A model generated the notes under the pieces. The model did not search any database, was not told the DNA's origin, and saw nothing but the letters and a program-made list of their open reading frames with translations. A stretch of 64,000 nucleotides of DNA from JABCPH02 sp963524305 (lineage in GTDB: Bacteria; Fusobacteriota; Fusobacteriia; Fusobacteriales; Leptotrichiaceae): contig CAURGH010000008.1 in NCBI GenBank assembly GCA_963524305.1, forward strand, positions 1 through 64,000, in the 5' to 3' direction. The position numbers were made by a program, and so were the translations under genes. Positions 33,644 to 42,495 of this stretch are shown piece after piece (positions within the stretch are counted from its first letter, which is position 1; every line of letters begins with the position of its first letter).

Positions 33644-34417
33644 ATGCCAGTAATAACTGAGGAAAAGTTAAGAAAACTTGAAAAAGATGGCGTTTTAGAC
33701 CAATTGGTTATTGAAGAAAAAGATATTCTCACACCGTCAGCAAGAGAATTTTTAAATAAAAAAAGAATTTCTTATGATCGAAATAGAGATAAAAAAGAAG
33801 AAAAAGAAGAGAAATTGGAAATTCAGAAAAAAGATGATAAAAAATTAGCAATGGAGGAAGCAAAACCGAAAAGACAATATCGAGATTATGTAACAGGTGC
33901 GATTTATGATAAAAAACCTGAATTTATGACTCAGATATTTGGAGATAATCTAGTTGTTAAAAATCATAAAAGAATAATTTTGCGTGGTAAATTTGACACT
34001 TTACAGGCTCAAACTATTAAATTCTGGAAGAAATATGAGAAAAATAAAAAGTTGGAAGCTGATTTTGCACAAGCGTATAGATTTATAAGAGATTTATTTA
34101 TTAGTGAAATGGTTGATTCGGAATTTAAAGAAAGAGATGTTTTAGGATATGATATTGACACATTAAAGGAAATTACGCACAATACGCATAAATATTATAA
34201 AACAGGGCATTTGTTTGAAATAAATGTGGAATATGACGAAAAGGTTATTGATATAAACTGTTTGAGAGCGTTGTCTAGGGAATGTGAAATTGTAGCTGTG
34301 GATGCTTTTTATCACGAAGGGAAAACGGAAAGATTGGATATATTAAAGGCTTTGAATAGATTGAGTAGTATTTTCTATTTAATGATGTTAAAAGCGAACA
34401 ATGGAGATTATAAATAG
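33644..34417 (+). CDS. eutT: EutT-type corrinoid adenosyltransferase without the CCxxC motif
   Basis: A 257-residue protein. Residues 1-45 match the N-terminal EutT/EutQ-type segment (ILTPSAREFLNKKRISYD). After a lysine/glutamate-rich linker, the C-terminal half aligns with EutT (ILRGKFDTLQAQTIKFW, and the end DILKALNRLSSIFYLMML). EutT makes adenosylcobalamin for ethanolamine ammonia-lyase and here may also serve diol dehydratase. The HX11CCX2C metal site of enteric EutT is absent; some Firmicute EutT proteins also lack it. ATG 33644 is chosen over GTG 33635 for its spacing to AGGGTG. Confidence 0.85.
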   Translation: MPVITEEKLRKLEKDGVLDQLVIEEKDILTPSAREFLNKKRISYDRNRDKKEEKEEKLEIQKKDDKKLAMEEAKPKRQYRDYVTGAIYDKKPEFMTQIFGDNLVVKNHKRIILRGKFDTLQAQTIKFWKKYEKNKKLEADFAQAYRFIRDLFISEMVDSEFKERDVLGYDIDTLKEITHNTHKYYKTGHLFEINVEYDEKVIDINCLRALSRECEIVAVDAFYHEGKTERLDILKALNRLSSIFYLMMLKANNGDYK

Positions 34418-34432
34418 GAACAGGAGCAAAAT

Positions 34433-35095
34433 ATGGAAAGAGCGGAATTAGAGAAAATTATTAAAGAAAAATTGAAAGAAATAATGGAAAATTCTAGCGA
34501 GCAATCTGTTTCAGAAAAAAAAGATAATTCATTTATGGTTGAGGCATCGGGAAGACATGTTCATTTGTCTAAGAAAAATCTTGAGTTTTTGTTTGGAAAA
34601 GGGTATGAATTGACAAAAGTGAAGGATTTGTCTCAACCGAATCAATATGCAGCTAAAGAGAGAGTTAGAGTGATAGGACCTAGAGGTGAATTTTCAAATG
34701 TTGTTATTTTAGGTCCTTGTAGAGATTTTACTCAAGTAGAATTATCGTTGACGGATTGTAGAGATATTGGAGTAAAAGGTGTTATTCGTGAAAGTGGAGA
34801 TATTAAGGGAACTCCTGGAATCTTAATAGGTGTTGGAGATAAATACTTGCAGTTAGATGAAGGAGTTATCGTTGCGAAAAGACATATTCATATGACACCA
34901 GAAGATGCAAGACGATTTAATGTAAAAGATAAAGAAATTGTAAAAGTGAAAATAAATAGTGAAAGACCTGTGATTTTCGATGATGTGTTAATAAGAGTTA
35001 AAGACAGTTTTAGATTGGCTATGCACATTGATTATGATGAAGCTAATGCGGCTGGGTATGTTTCTGGAGTGACAGGAACTATTATCAAAGAGTAG
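34433..35095 (+). CDS. pduL: Phosphate propanoyltransferase PduL
   Basis: A 220-residue PduL-type phosphotransacylase that converts acyl-CoA to acyl-phosphate and regenerates CoA inside the compartment. Residues 3-19 (RAELEKIIKEKLKEIME) form an encapsulation helix. Two zinc-binding repeats are visible: EASGRHVHLSKKN near 38 and VAKRHIHMTPEDA near 150, plus LGPCRDFTQVELSLTD. No EutD-type transacetylase is present, so it probably serves both acetyl-CoA and propionyl-CoA. A downstream acyl kinase PduW is not encoded here; EutP or EutQ could fill that role. Confidence 0.95.
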   Translation: MERAELEKIIKEKLKEIMENSSEQSVSEKKDNSFMVEASGRHVHLSKKNLEFLFGKGYELTKVKDLSQPNQYAAKERVRVIGPRGEFSNVVILGPCRDFTQVELSLTDCRDIGVKGVIRESGDIKGTPGILIGVGDKYLQLDEGVIVAKRHIHMTPEDARRFNVKDKEIVKVKINSERPVIFDDVLIRVKDSFRLAMHIDYDEANAAGYVSGVTGTIIKE

Positions 35096-35101
35096 GCGGT
35101 G

Positions 35102-35734
35102 ATGTGTATGCTCAATGAAGAAATGCTCGAAATTATTTTAAAAAAAGTATTGGAGGAACTTTCAAGAAAAGGAATAGATATAAGTTCTAGAAAAAATCAA
35201 GAAGAAAAGCTGCTAAAAGTTAGTTTTTTGGGAAATGATAATCTTTTGAAGGATGAATTAAAAACTTATGCGAAAATAAATGATAACATTGATTTTAAAA
35301 CATTTTTTGAAAGTTTAGAAAAGGCAGATTCAGAAAAATTGGTTATATCTAATTTAAGTATTGATGAATTAGTAGACTTATCTCAAGGTAGAAAAAATAT
35401 CGTAACAGAATTTCTTTTAAATTCAAAGGAAGTGTTCTTGGTGGAAGAAGGATTGGAGTATAAGAAATATCAGAAACCAGAAACGCTGATAAAAGTGTAT
35501 GATGGTTATCTTCAGAACTTAAAGGATTTTGGAGTGAAAGTGCTTAAAAGAGTGGAGATTTCAAAAATGTTTACAAAACGAGAAGAATTTTCTATCAATG
35601 GTGTGATTACAAAAGATAAATTACAAAAGTTATCGGCTGAAAATAAAAAAATTGTTGTGAAAAAAGGTAGTAAAATAACATCACTTGCAGATGAGTACAT
35701 TAAATCAAATAATATACAATTAGAGTATGAATAG
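35102..35734 (+). CDS. BMC-locus protein of unknown function, possibly TIGR02536-type
   Basis: A 210-residue protein I can place only by context. Residues 3-20 form an encapsulation-type helix (NEEMLEIILKKVLEELSRKG). The body alternates short hydrophobic strands and charged helices (KLVISNLSIDELVDLSQG, FLLNSKEVFLVEEGLEY), and the C-terminus KGSKITSLADEYIKSNN resembles the short N-terminal segment of EutQ/EutT-type proteins. Proteins annotated as ethanolamine utilisation TIGR02536 or PduM occupy this position in other BMC loci. The ATG start at 35102 is a compromise; ATG 35108 and GTG 35099 are in frame. Confidence 0.6.
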   Translation: MCMLNEEMLEIILKKVLEELSRKGIDISSRKNQEEKLLKVSFLGNDNLLKDELKTYAKINDNIDFKTFFESLEKADSEKLVISNLSIDELVDLSQGRKNIVTEFLLNSKEVFLVEEGLEYKKYQKPETLIKVYDGYLQNLKDFGVKVLKRVEISKMFTKREEFSINGVITKDKLQKLSAENKKIVVKKGSKITSLADEYIKSNNIQLEYE

Positions 35735-35751
35735 AATGAAAGAGGGAGAAA

Positions 35752-36000
35752 ATGCTAATAGGAACAATTATTGATAATATTTGGGCGACAAGAAAAGATG
35801 AAAAATTAAGTGGTCTGAAACTTATGGTAGTGGCAATTGAGGGTGAAAAGAAAACGATTGTTGCGGCAGATTATATTGGAGCTGGGATTGGTGATAGAGT
35901 AATTATTGTTACAGGCAGTTCAGCAAGACGAGTATTTGATGCAGAAACGCCAGTAGATTCAACAATTGTTGGAATTATTGATGAGCTTGAAACTAAATAA
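35752..36000 (+). CDS. eutN: BMC-P pentameric vertex protein EutN/PduN
   Basis: An 82-residue EutN/CcmL-family protein (PF03319) that forms pentamers capping microcompartment vertices. Hallmarks are MLIGTIIDNIWATRKDEKLSGLKL at the start, VAADYIGAGIGDRVIIVTGSSAR in the middle and a VDSTIVGIIDEL C-terminus. It is the only vertex protein gene in the locus, so it must serve any compartment built from these shell genes. GAGGGAG precedes the start. Confidence 0.96.
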   Translation: MLIGTIIDNIWATRKDEKLSGLKLMVVAIEGEKKTIVAADYIGAGIGDRVIIVTGSSARRVFDAETPVDSTIVGIIDELETK

Positions 36001-36065
36001 AAGTCAGATAAATCAAGGTTTTAATTAACTAGTCAATCGACTAAGAAATAGAAGAGGAGTAAAAA

Positions 36066-36404
36066 ATGAAAAAAAAATTAATAACAATAAAAAATTACTT
36101 GGACTATGTGTGTGACGGTAAGTTTATTGTAACAAGTGATATGATTATTACTCCAGGTGCAAAAGATAAGATAAGAGCAGCAAATTTAGAAACAATTTAC
36201 GAAAAAGAAAAATGTTGCGTTGCTCATGAAAATAAAAATGAAGGAACTTGCAAAAAAAATGGTTGTGAGGGAAACAGAAACGAGATAAAAAGTAATGAAG
36301 AATTAGAGAAAAAAATTATCGAAATTCTTTTGAAAAAATTTAATATCACGGATATAGAAAGAGTAAAAGTAATACTTGAAAAGGTCAAAGAAAGTATTAA
36401 ATAA
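36066..36404 (+). CDS. Small EutQ/EutT-N-like protein with a cysteine cluster and C-terminal helix
   Basis: A 112-residue protein. Residues 1-48 resemble the N-terminal segment of EutQ and EutT (LDYVCDGKFIVTSDMIITPGAKDKIRAA). Residues 53-73 hold CCVAHENKNEGTCKKNGC, a Cys/His cluster that could bind a metal. Residues 80-112 are an amphipathic helix like the cargo tags nearby. I do not recognise a named family. It lies between eutN and the alcohol dehydrogenase gene, with GAGGAG before the start. Confidence 0.65.
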   Translation: MKKKLITIKNYLDYVCDGKFIVTSDMIITPGAKDKIRAANLETIYEKEKCCVAHENKNEGTCKKNGCEGNRNEIKSNEELEKKIIEILLKKFNITDIERVKVILEKVKESIK

Positions 36405-36451
36405 ATTAAAAATCAAAAAACAGTAATCGAAAAAAGAGGAGTGGTGTTTAG

Positions 36452-37570
36452 ATGAGTTTATTTCATATAAAACCAAAAATATATTACGGATCAGACTCCT
36501 TGGATATATTGAGAACTTTGGAAATGAAAAAAGTTTTTATCGTAACTGATAAGACAATGGTAAAATTAGGAGTTATCAATAATATTACAGATATTTTGAA
36601 GGAAAGAAATATTGAAATTGAAGTTTATTCGGATGTAAATCCAGATCCGAAAGATGAAGAAATAATAAAAGGAATGTTGGATTTTGTTTCTTTTGATCCA
36701 GATTGTGTAATAGCATTGGGAGGAGGTTCTCCAATTGATGCTTGTAAAGGAATACTTTATTTTGTGAAAAAAATTAAAAAAGCAATGAATGAAACTGAAA
36801 AGTTAACTTTTATTGCAATACCAACTACGAGTGGAACAGGATCAGAAGTAACAACTTATTCAGTAGTTACATCAGGTAATAAAAAAATACCTTTGAGTGA
36901 TGTGGAAATGTTGCCAGATATAGCGATATTAAATCCAGTATTTACAGAAACATTGCCACCATCAGTTATTGGAGATACGGGAATGGATGTTTTAACTCAT
37001 GCAATTGAAGCATATGTTTCAGCCAATCCAAACTTATTTTCAAGAACATTAGCAATTGGAGCAATAAAAACAGTATTTTCTGATTTAGTGAAAAATTATG
37101 AAAATCCATCATTAGAAAAAGAACGAACAAATATGCAAATAGCGTCTTGTATGGCAGGAGTGGCTTTTAGTACTTCATCATTAGGAATTAATCACAGTGT
37201 GGCACATTCAGTTGGAGCACTATTCCACAAACCTCACGGAAGATTAAATGCAGTTTTAATGCCAAAAATTATAGCATTTAATGCTAAAAATCCTGCTGCA
37301 AGAAAGGCGTACTGTGAAATAGCTAGAGCATTAGATTTTATTCCAAAAACTGAACAAGAAGGAGTAGAAATCTTAATAAAAGGGATTGAAATGAGAAACG
37401 CAAAAATGGGAATTCCAAAAAGATTAAGAGATTTAGGAATACCAAAAGACGAATATTTCAAACAAATTGATAAAATTATAAGTGATATCGAAAATGATAT
37501 GTGTACGGAATACAATCCTAGAAAATTTAGTTATGCAGAAATTAAAGAACTTCTTGAAGAAGTTTATTAA
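36452..37570 (+). CDS. pduQ: Iron-containing alcohol dehydrogenase (PduQ/EutG-like)
   Basis: A 372-residue group III alcohol dehydrogenase that reduces propionaldehyde or acetaldehyde to the alcohol and recycles NAD within the compartment. Motifs visible are the NAD-binding VIALGGGSPIDACK near residue 88, TTSGTGSEVT near 130, and the iron ligands in MDVLTHAIEAY and NHSVAHSVGALFHKPHG. At 372 residues it matches PduQ (370). Orientation and position at the end of the shell/enzyme block, before eutV, fit a core enzyme. Confidence 0.93.
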   Translation: MSLFHIKPKIYYGSDSLDILRTLEMKKVFIVTDKTMVKLGVINNITDILKERNIEIEVYSDVNPDPKDEEIIKGMLDFVSFDPDCVIALGGGSPIDACKGILYFVKKIKKAMNETEKLTFIAIPTTSGTGSEVTTYSVVTSGNKKIPLSDVEMLPDIAILNPVFTETLPPSVIGDTGMDVLTHAIEAYVSANPNLFSRTLAIGAIKTVFSDLVKNYENPSLEKERTNMQIASCMAGVAFSTSSLGINHSVAHSVGALFHKPHGRLNAVLMPKIIAFNAKNPAARKAYCEIARALDFIPKTEQEGVEILIKGIEMRNAKMGIPKRLRDLGIPKDEYFKQIDKIISDIENDMCTEYNPRKFSYAEIKELLEEVY

Positions 37571-37617
37571 AATTAATTTATAAATTTGGAAATAATAAAT
37601 GGTAAGAAAAATTAAAA

Positions 37618-37643
37618 TGAAAACTACATAGATTGAGTTTTCA
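37618..37643 (+). promoter_or_regulatory. Stem-loop C, upstream of eutV
   Basis: TGAAAACT and AGTTTTCA form a perfect 8-bp stem around ACATAGATTG. The 3' half GATTGAGTTTTCA differs at one base from the eutH hairpin (GATTGAGTTCTCA), and the opposite arm changes to match, which suggests a conserved structure. Confidence 0.5.
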
Positions 37644-37662
37644 ATTTAAAGGAAAGATGAAG

Positions 37663-38241
37663 ATGGAGAGAATATTAGTTGTAGATGATGAACCAATAAC
37701 AAGAATGGATATTTCCGAAATACTTAAAGAAGCAAATTACAATGTGGTTGGAGAAGCAAAAGATGGCTATGAAGCGATAGAAAAATGTGAACAGTATAAA
37801 CCAGATTTTGTAATAATGGATGTAAAAATGCCACTTTTAGATGGTTTAAAAGCTGCAAAAGTAATAAATGAAAAAAAATTATCAAGAGGTGTTGTTTTAT
37901 TGACTGCTTATTCAAACAAAGAGTTTATCGAAGAGGCAAAAAAAATAGGAATAATAGGTTATATAATAAAACCGATTGATGAAAAATCATTTATTCCAAA
38001 TCTTGAAATCATCTTTAGTAAACAGGAAGAATTTGAAAAATTAGAAAAGAAATATTTAAAAACAGCACAAAAATTGGAAGATAGAAGGAAAATTGATATA
38101 GCAAAAAGTATTTTAATGAGAAACCAGAATCTATCAGAAAATGAAGCATACGAATATATTAGAAATTTGAGTATGAACAAAAGAACTGATATGGGGAAAA
38201 TAGCAGATATCATTATATTAACTGGAGAAAATAATGATTAG
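37663..38241 (+). CDS. eutV: EutV, response regulator with ANTAR RNA-binding domain
   Basis: A 192-residue response regulator. Residues 1-115 are a receiver domain with the acidic pair DD at 8-9, phospho-acceptor Asp53 in VIMDVKMP, and LLTAYS. A helical linker follows, then an ANTAR domain at about 130-190 (RRKIDIAKSILMRNQNLSE, YEYIRNLSMNKR). Phosphorylated EutV binds nascent RNA hairpins and blocks terminators in eut leaders. ATG 37663 is preferred for spacing to AAAGGA; 37657 is in frame. It overlaps eutW by 8 bases, the usual two-component pairing. Confidence 0.95.
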   Translation: MERILVVDDEPITRMDISEILKEANYNVVGEAKDGYEAIEKCEQYKPDFVIMDVKMPLLDGLKAAKVINEKKLSRGVVLLTAYSNKEFIEEAKKIGIIGYIIKPIDEKSFIPNLEIIFSKQEEFEKLEKKYLKTAQKLEDRRKIDIAKSILMRNQNLSENEAYEYIRNLSMNKRTDMGKIADIIILTGENND

Positions 38242-39634
38242 AGAAATATGCGAAAAGTTTACAAATTTACCAGAAAGTAGTATCAGAAAGTTGGAAAAAA
38301 TCTCAGAAGGGTTACCAGTTTTGAGTGAGTTATTGGAAACAGACATTTTTATTGACTGTTTAGTGGATAGCGATAGAGCGATTGTTATAGCGGAAGCAAA
38401 TCCTGAGCATACTTCTAATTATACGAAAAGCGTAGTTGGAGAATATGCTTATCGAAAAAATGAACCTGCAGTGATAAGGACGCTGGAAACTGGTCATCCT
38501 TCGAGAGATTACAAGGCTTTGACACAAGAAAGTAAATATGTCACTCAAAATGTCGTTCCAATTATAGATGATGAAAACAAAAAGATAATAGCATCACTAA
38601 TTGTGGAAGAAAAAATGAATGAAAATCAAACTAGTGAAATAAAGTTTTTGACTGATACGACAAAGGAAATATTGTTAAATTCATTGAAAATGTCGCAAGA
38701 AAGAAAAATTATAAATTATGTAAAAGATGGAATAATTATTTTTAATGCCAAGGGAATTTGCATTTATCAAAATGTGAAAATAAAAGAACTTTTTAAAGAA
38801 ATTAATTACAAAACGTCTATTTTAGGAGAACATTTTGATAATATAGTACCTGATAGTATAAAATTTTCTGATCTTGTAACTAAGAAAGAAGGATGGAATA
38901 CAGAAATTTTTATTGCGGATAAAGTCTTGAGGTTAGAATATTTTTTCATGAAACATGAAGCGAAAGAAAATTTGGTTTTGTTTTTGAAAGATATAACAGA
39001 TATAAAAATAAAAGAAAAAGAGCTGATGTTAAAATCTGTTGCGATAAAGGAAATTCATCATCGAATAAAAAATAATTTACAGACGATAGCGAGTTTGCTT
39101 AGGATGCAGGCACGAAAAGTGGAAGACGAATCAGTGAAAAAGATTTTAAATGATAGCATAAATAGAATTTTGAGTATTTCAATAACTCACGAAATGTTGG
39201 CTCAAAATGGATTTGATAATTTGAAAATTCAGGAAGTTATAAAAAAAATTCTGAGAAATTCAGTTAGAGAAAATATAAATGAAAATTTGAATTTAAAAAT
39301 AAGTATCGAAGGCGATGATTTTCAGATAAATTCTGATAAAGCAACAACAATTGCATTAATTATTAACGAATTAATAGAAAATTCTGTAAAACATGCCTTC
39401 AAAAATAAAAAATGTGGGACAATTATAGTAGGAATAAAAAACGAAGGAGAAAAAGCAAATATTTCTGTTGTTGATAACGGAATAGGAATGGAAAATAGAA
39501 AGATAAAGAGAAATAATTTAGGATTACAAATTGTAAAAAGTCTTGTAAAAGATAAACTTGATGGTAACCTAAATATAAAATCGGATAATAATGGAACAAA
39601 TATAAGTTTTGATGTAAAATTAGATCAGAGCTAG
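38234..39634 (+). CDS. eutW: EutW, ethanolamine-type sensor histidine kinase (HisKA_2)
   Basis: A 466-residue soluble kinase without membrane segments. Residues 1-150 match the N-terminal sensor domain of PdtaS/EutW kinases (DSDRAIVIAEANPEHTSNYT). A PAS-like domain spans about 160-255. The HisKA_2 dimerisation block IHHRIKNNLQTIASLLRMQ has phospho-acceptor His274 or its neighbour, and the ATPase domain shows NELIENSVKHAF and DNGIGM. In enterococci EutW autophosphorylates on ethanolamine and phosphorylates EutV. It is coupled to eutV and followed by eutA. Confidence 0.94.
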   Translation: MIREICEKFTNLPESSIRKLEKISEGLPVLSELLETDIFIDCLVDSDRAIVIAEANPEHTSNYTKSVVGEYAYRKNEPAVIRTLETGHPSRDYKALTQESKYVTQNVVPIIDDENKKIIASLIVEEKMNENQTSEIKFLTDTTKEILLNSLKMSQERKIINYVKDGIIIFNAKGICIYQNVKIKELFKEINYKTSILGEHFDNIVPDSIKFSDLVTKKEGWNTEIFIADKVLRLEYFFMKHEAKENLVLFLKDITDIKIKEKELMLKSVAIKEIHHRIKNNLQTIASLLRMQARKVEDESVKKILNDSINRILSISITHEMLAQNGFDNLKIQEVIKKILRNSVRENINENLNLKISIEGDDFQINSDKATTIALIINELIENSVKHAFKNKKCGTIIVGIKNEGEKANISVVDNGIGMENRKIKRNNLGLQIVKSLVKDKLDGNLNIKSDNNGTNISFDVKLDQS

Positions 39635-39651
39635 AAAGAAAAGGTACGAAA

Positions 39652-41082
39652 ATGACTGAAGAGATATTGAGTGTAGGAATAGATATAGGGACATCTACAT
39701 TACAGCTTATATTTTCTAAAATTTATATAGAAAATAGAGGTTCATCTTTTACTGTTCCTCAAATAAAAATAGTTGGAAAAGAAGTAGTTTATAGAAGTGA
39801 AATTTATGAAACTCCTTTGATATCGGAAACAGTGATAGATACCAAAAATGTAAAAAAAATAATTGAAAATGAATATAAAAAAGCAAATATTAAATATGAA
39901 GATGTGTCGACAGGAGCTGTTATTATAACAGGAGATACAGCTAGAAAAGAAAATGCGAAAGAAGTTTTGGAAACATTGAGTGGAATGGCTGGAGATTTTG
40001 TTGTAGCTACTGCTGGACCTGATTTAGAAAGTATTATTGCAGGAAAAGGTTCTGGAGCATATACATTTTCTGAAGAAAAAAATACAAGTATTGTAAATTT
40101 TGATGTAGGTGGTGGTACGACAAATAATGTAATTTTTAATAGAGGTGAAGTTGAAGATACGACTTGCCTTGATATTGGTGGAAGACTTATAAAATTTGAT
40201 GAAAATCGTAAGATTAAATATATTTTTGAGAAAATGCATGCAATTGCAGATGATGTGAATGAAAATATAAAAATAGGCGATTATGCAGATGAAGCCAAAT
40301 TAAGAAAAATTACAAAAAGAATGGGACAATTGATATTTGAAAGTGTTGGGATTTTTCCGAAAACAGAGTTGTACAGAAAAATTGTGACAGATAAAGATTT
40401 TAGAAAAAATATTAAAGATATAAAATACTATTCGTTTACAGGTGGAGTAGCTGATTTTATATACGGAAGAAAAGAAGAAGATAAATTCAAATATAATGAC
40501 ATCGGGGTCATTTTAGGAGAAGAAATCTTGAAAATAATTGAAGAAAATCAAATTAATTTGAAACAATTGAGTGAAACAATTGGTGCGACTGTTGTTGGAG
40601 CTGGAAATCATACGACTGAAATAAGTGGAAGTACAATAACTTATTCAGAAGGAATTTTCCCAATTAAAAATATCCCTGTATTAAAATTAACCGAAGAAGA
40701 TGAAAATGCAAAAGGAATCGAGTTAGAAGAGATTATTAGGAGAAAATTAGAGTGGTTCAATTTGAAAAAAGAGGATAAAAATGTTGCAATTGGGCTAAGA
40801 GGAAAGCATAATATGGACTATTTAGAAATAATGGAGTTGGCAAAAGTTTTTTCTAACATTGCAAAAAGTGAGATAAATTCTAAATATCCAATAATAATTA
40901 TTGTTGAAAATGATATGGCAAAAGTTTTAGGACAGTGTATGAAATTGGAATTAGCTGGTAGAGATATAATTTGTATCGATAGCGTAAAGGTGCGTGACGG
41001 AGATTATATCGATATTGGAGAGCCTTTAGGAAGTGGAAATGTTTTACCCGTTGTAGTAAAAACATTAGTCTTTAGTTATTAA
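39652..41082 (+). CDS. eutA: Ethanolamine ammonia-lyase reactivase EutA
   Basis: A 476-residue actin-like ATPase that reactivates ethanolamine ammonia-lyase by exchanging damaged cobalamin. It opens with LSVGIDIGTSTLQLIFSKI, and NFDVGGGTTNNVIF near residue 150 is the second phosphate loop. SFTGGVADFIYG and GATVVGAGNHTTEISGST are EutA-specific. It lies directly upstream of eutB, and its counterpart for the diol dehydratase is pduGH, so each B12 enzyme here has its own reactivase. Confidence 0.95.
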   Translation: MTEEILSVGIDIGTSTLQLIFSKIYIENRGSSFTVPQIKIVGKEVVYRSEIYETPLISETVIDTKNVKKIIENEYKKANIKYEDVSTGAVIITGDTARKENAKEVLETLSGMAGDFVVATAGPDLESIIAGKGSGAYTFSEEKNTSIVNFDVGGGTTNNVIFNRGEVEDTTCLDIGGRLIKFDENRKIKYIFEKMHAIADDVNENIKIGDYADEAKLRKITKRMGQLIFESVGIFPKTELYRKIVTDKDFRKNIKDIKYYSFTGGVADFIYGRKEEDKFKYNDIGVILGEEILKIIEENQINLKQLSETIGATVVGAGNHTTEISGSTITYSEGIFPIKNIPVLKLTEEDENAKGIELEEIIRRKLEWFNLKKEDKNVAIGLRGKHNMDYLEIMELAKVFSNIAKSEINSKYPIIIIVENDMAKVLGQCMKLELAGRDIICIDSVKVRDGDYIDIGEPLGSGNVLPVVVKTLVFSY

Positions 41083-41118
41083 GATTGAAAAATTGATATT
41101 TTTTGAGAGGTGGCAGTA

Positions 41119-42483
41119 ATGATATTAAAAACAAGATTATTTGGACATAGTTACGAATTTAAAAGTGTAAAAGAAGTTCTAGCAAAAGCGAATGAATATA
41201 AATCAGGAGATGAACTAGCGGGAGTGGCAGCAGCAACTGCTGAAGAAAGAGTAGCAGCAAAAGCTGTTTTAGCAGAATTAAAATTATCAGATTTAAGAAA
41301 TAATCCAATTATACCATATGAAGAAGATGAAGTTACAAGAATCATTCAAGACGATGTAAATGAAAAAATTTATGATGAAATAAAAAATTGGACAGTTAGT
41401 GAATTTAGAGAATGGATATTAGATTTGAAAACTACAGGAGATAAAATTAAAAGAGTTAGTAAAGGTTTGACAAGTGAAATGGTTGCAGCTGTTGCTAAAT
41501 TAATGAGTAATATGGATTTAGTTGTGGCAGCAAAAAAAATTAAAGTTAAAAAATTCTGTAACACAGAAATTGGTGGAGAAGGAATTTTGGCAGCGAGATT
41601 ACAACCAAACCATACAACAGATGATCCGGATGGAATAATGTTATCAGTTTATGAAGGATTGAGCTACGGAGTTGGAGATGCGTTGTTAGGATTGAACCCA
41701 GTAGATGACAGTGTTGACAGTGTTATGAGAGTTTTACAAAGATTCCATGAAATTAAAACAAAATGGGATATACCAACACAAATTTGTGTATTGGCACACG
41801 TAACAACACAAATGGAAGCTGTAAGAAGAGGAGCACCAACAGATTTGATCTTCCAAAGTATTGCAGGTTCACAAAAAGGAAATGAAGCGTTTGGAATTGA
41901 TGGAAAAATGATTGAAGAAGCTAGACAATTAGCTTTGAAACATGGAACAGCAACAGGACCAAATGTAATGTATTTTGAAACAGGACAAGGTTCAGAATTA
42001 TCATCAGAAGCACATCACGGAGCAGACCAAGTAACATTGGAAGCTAGATGTTATGGATTCGCAAAAAGATTTGATCCATTTATTGTAAATACAGTAGTTG
42101 GATTTATTGGGCCAGAATATTTATATGACAGCAAACAAGTTATAAGAGCTGGTTTAGAAGATCATTTTATGGGTAAATTGACAGGAATCTCAATGGGAGT
42201 TGACGCTTGTTATACAAACCATATGAAAGCGGATCAAAACGATATTGAAAACTTAGAAATGTTATTATCAATTGCAGGAGTTAACTATTTCATGGCAATT
42301 CCAGCAGGGGATGACATAATGTTAAATTATCAAACAACATCATATCATGATGATGCAGCATTAAGAAACTTAACTAATGCAAGACCTATCAAACCATTTG
42401 AAAAATGGTTAGAAAAAATGGGAATAATGAAAGATGGTAAACTTACAGAAAGAGCTGGAGATGCTTCAATTTTCTTAAAATAG
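41119..42483 (+). CDS. eutB: Ethanolamine ammonia-lyase large subunit
   Basis: A 454-residue catalytic subunit that deaminates ethanolamine to acetaldehyde and ammonia using adenosylcobalamin. Conserved blocks are MILKTRLFGHSYEFKSVKEVL, AARLQPNHTTDDPDGI, AHVTTQMEAVRRGAPTDLIF, YFETGQGSELSSEAHHGADQ and FMGKLTGISMGVDACYTNHM. ATG 41119 is chosen because GAGAGG lies upstream; GTG 41110 is in frame but overlaps that site. eutC follows after 12 bases. Confidence 0.97.
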   Translation: MILKTRLFGHSYEFKSVKEVLAKANEYKSGDELAGVAAATAEERVAAKAVLAELKLSDLRNNPIIPYEEDEVTRIIQDDVNEKIYDEIKNWTVSEFREWILDLKTTGDKIKRVSKGLTSEMVAAVAKLMSNMDLVVAAKKIKVKKFCNTEIGGEGILAARLQPNHTTDDPDGIMLSVYEGLSYGVGDALLGLNPVDDSVDSVMRVLQRFHEIKTKWDIPTQICVLAHVTTQMEAVRRGAPTDLIFQSIAGSQKGNEAFGIDGKMIEEARQLALKHGTATGPNVMYFETGQGSELSSEAHHGADQVTLEARCYGFAKRFDPFIVNTVVGFIGPEYLYDSKQVIRAGLEDHFMGKLTGISMGVDACYTNHMKADQNDIENLEMLLSIAGVNYFMAIPAGDDIMLNYQTTSYHDDAALRNLTNARPIKPFEKWLEKMGIMKDGKLTERAGDASIFLK

Positions 42484-42495
42484 GGAGGAAAAACA

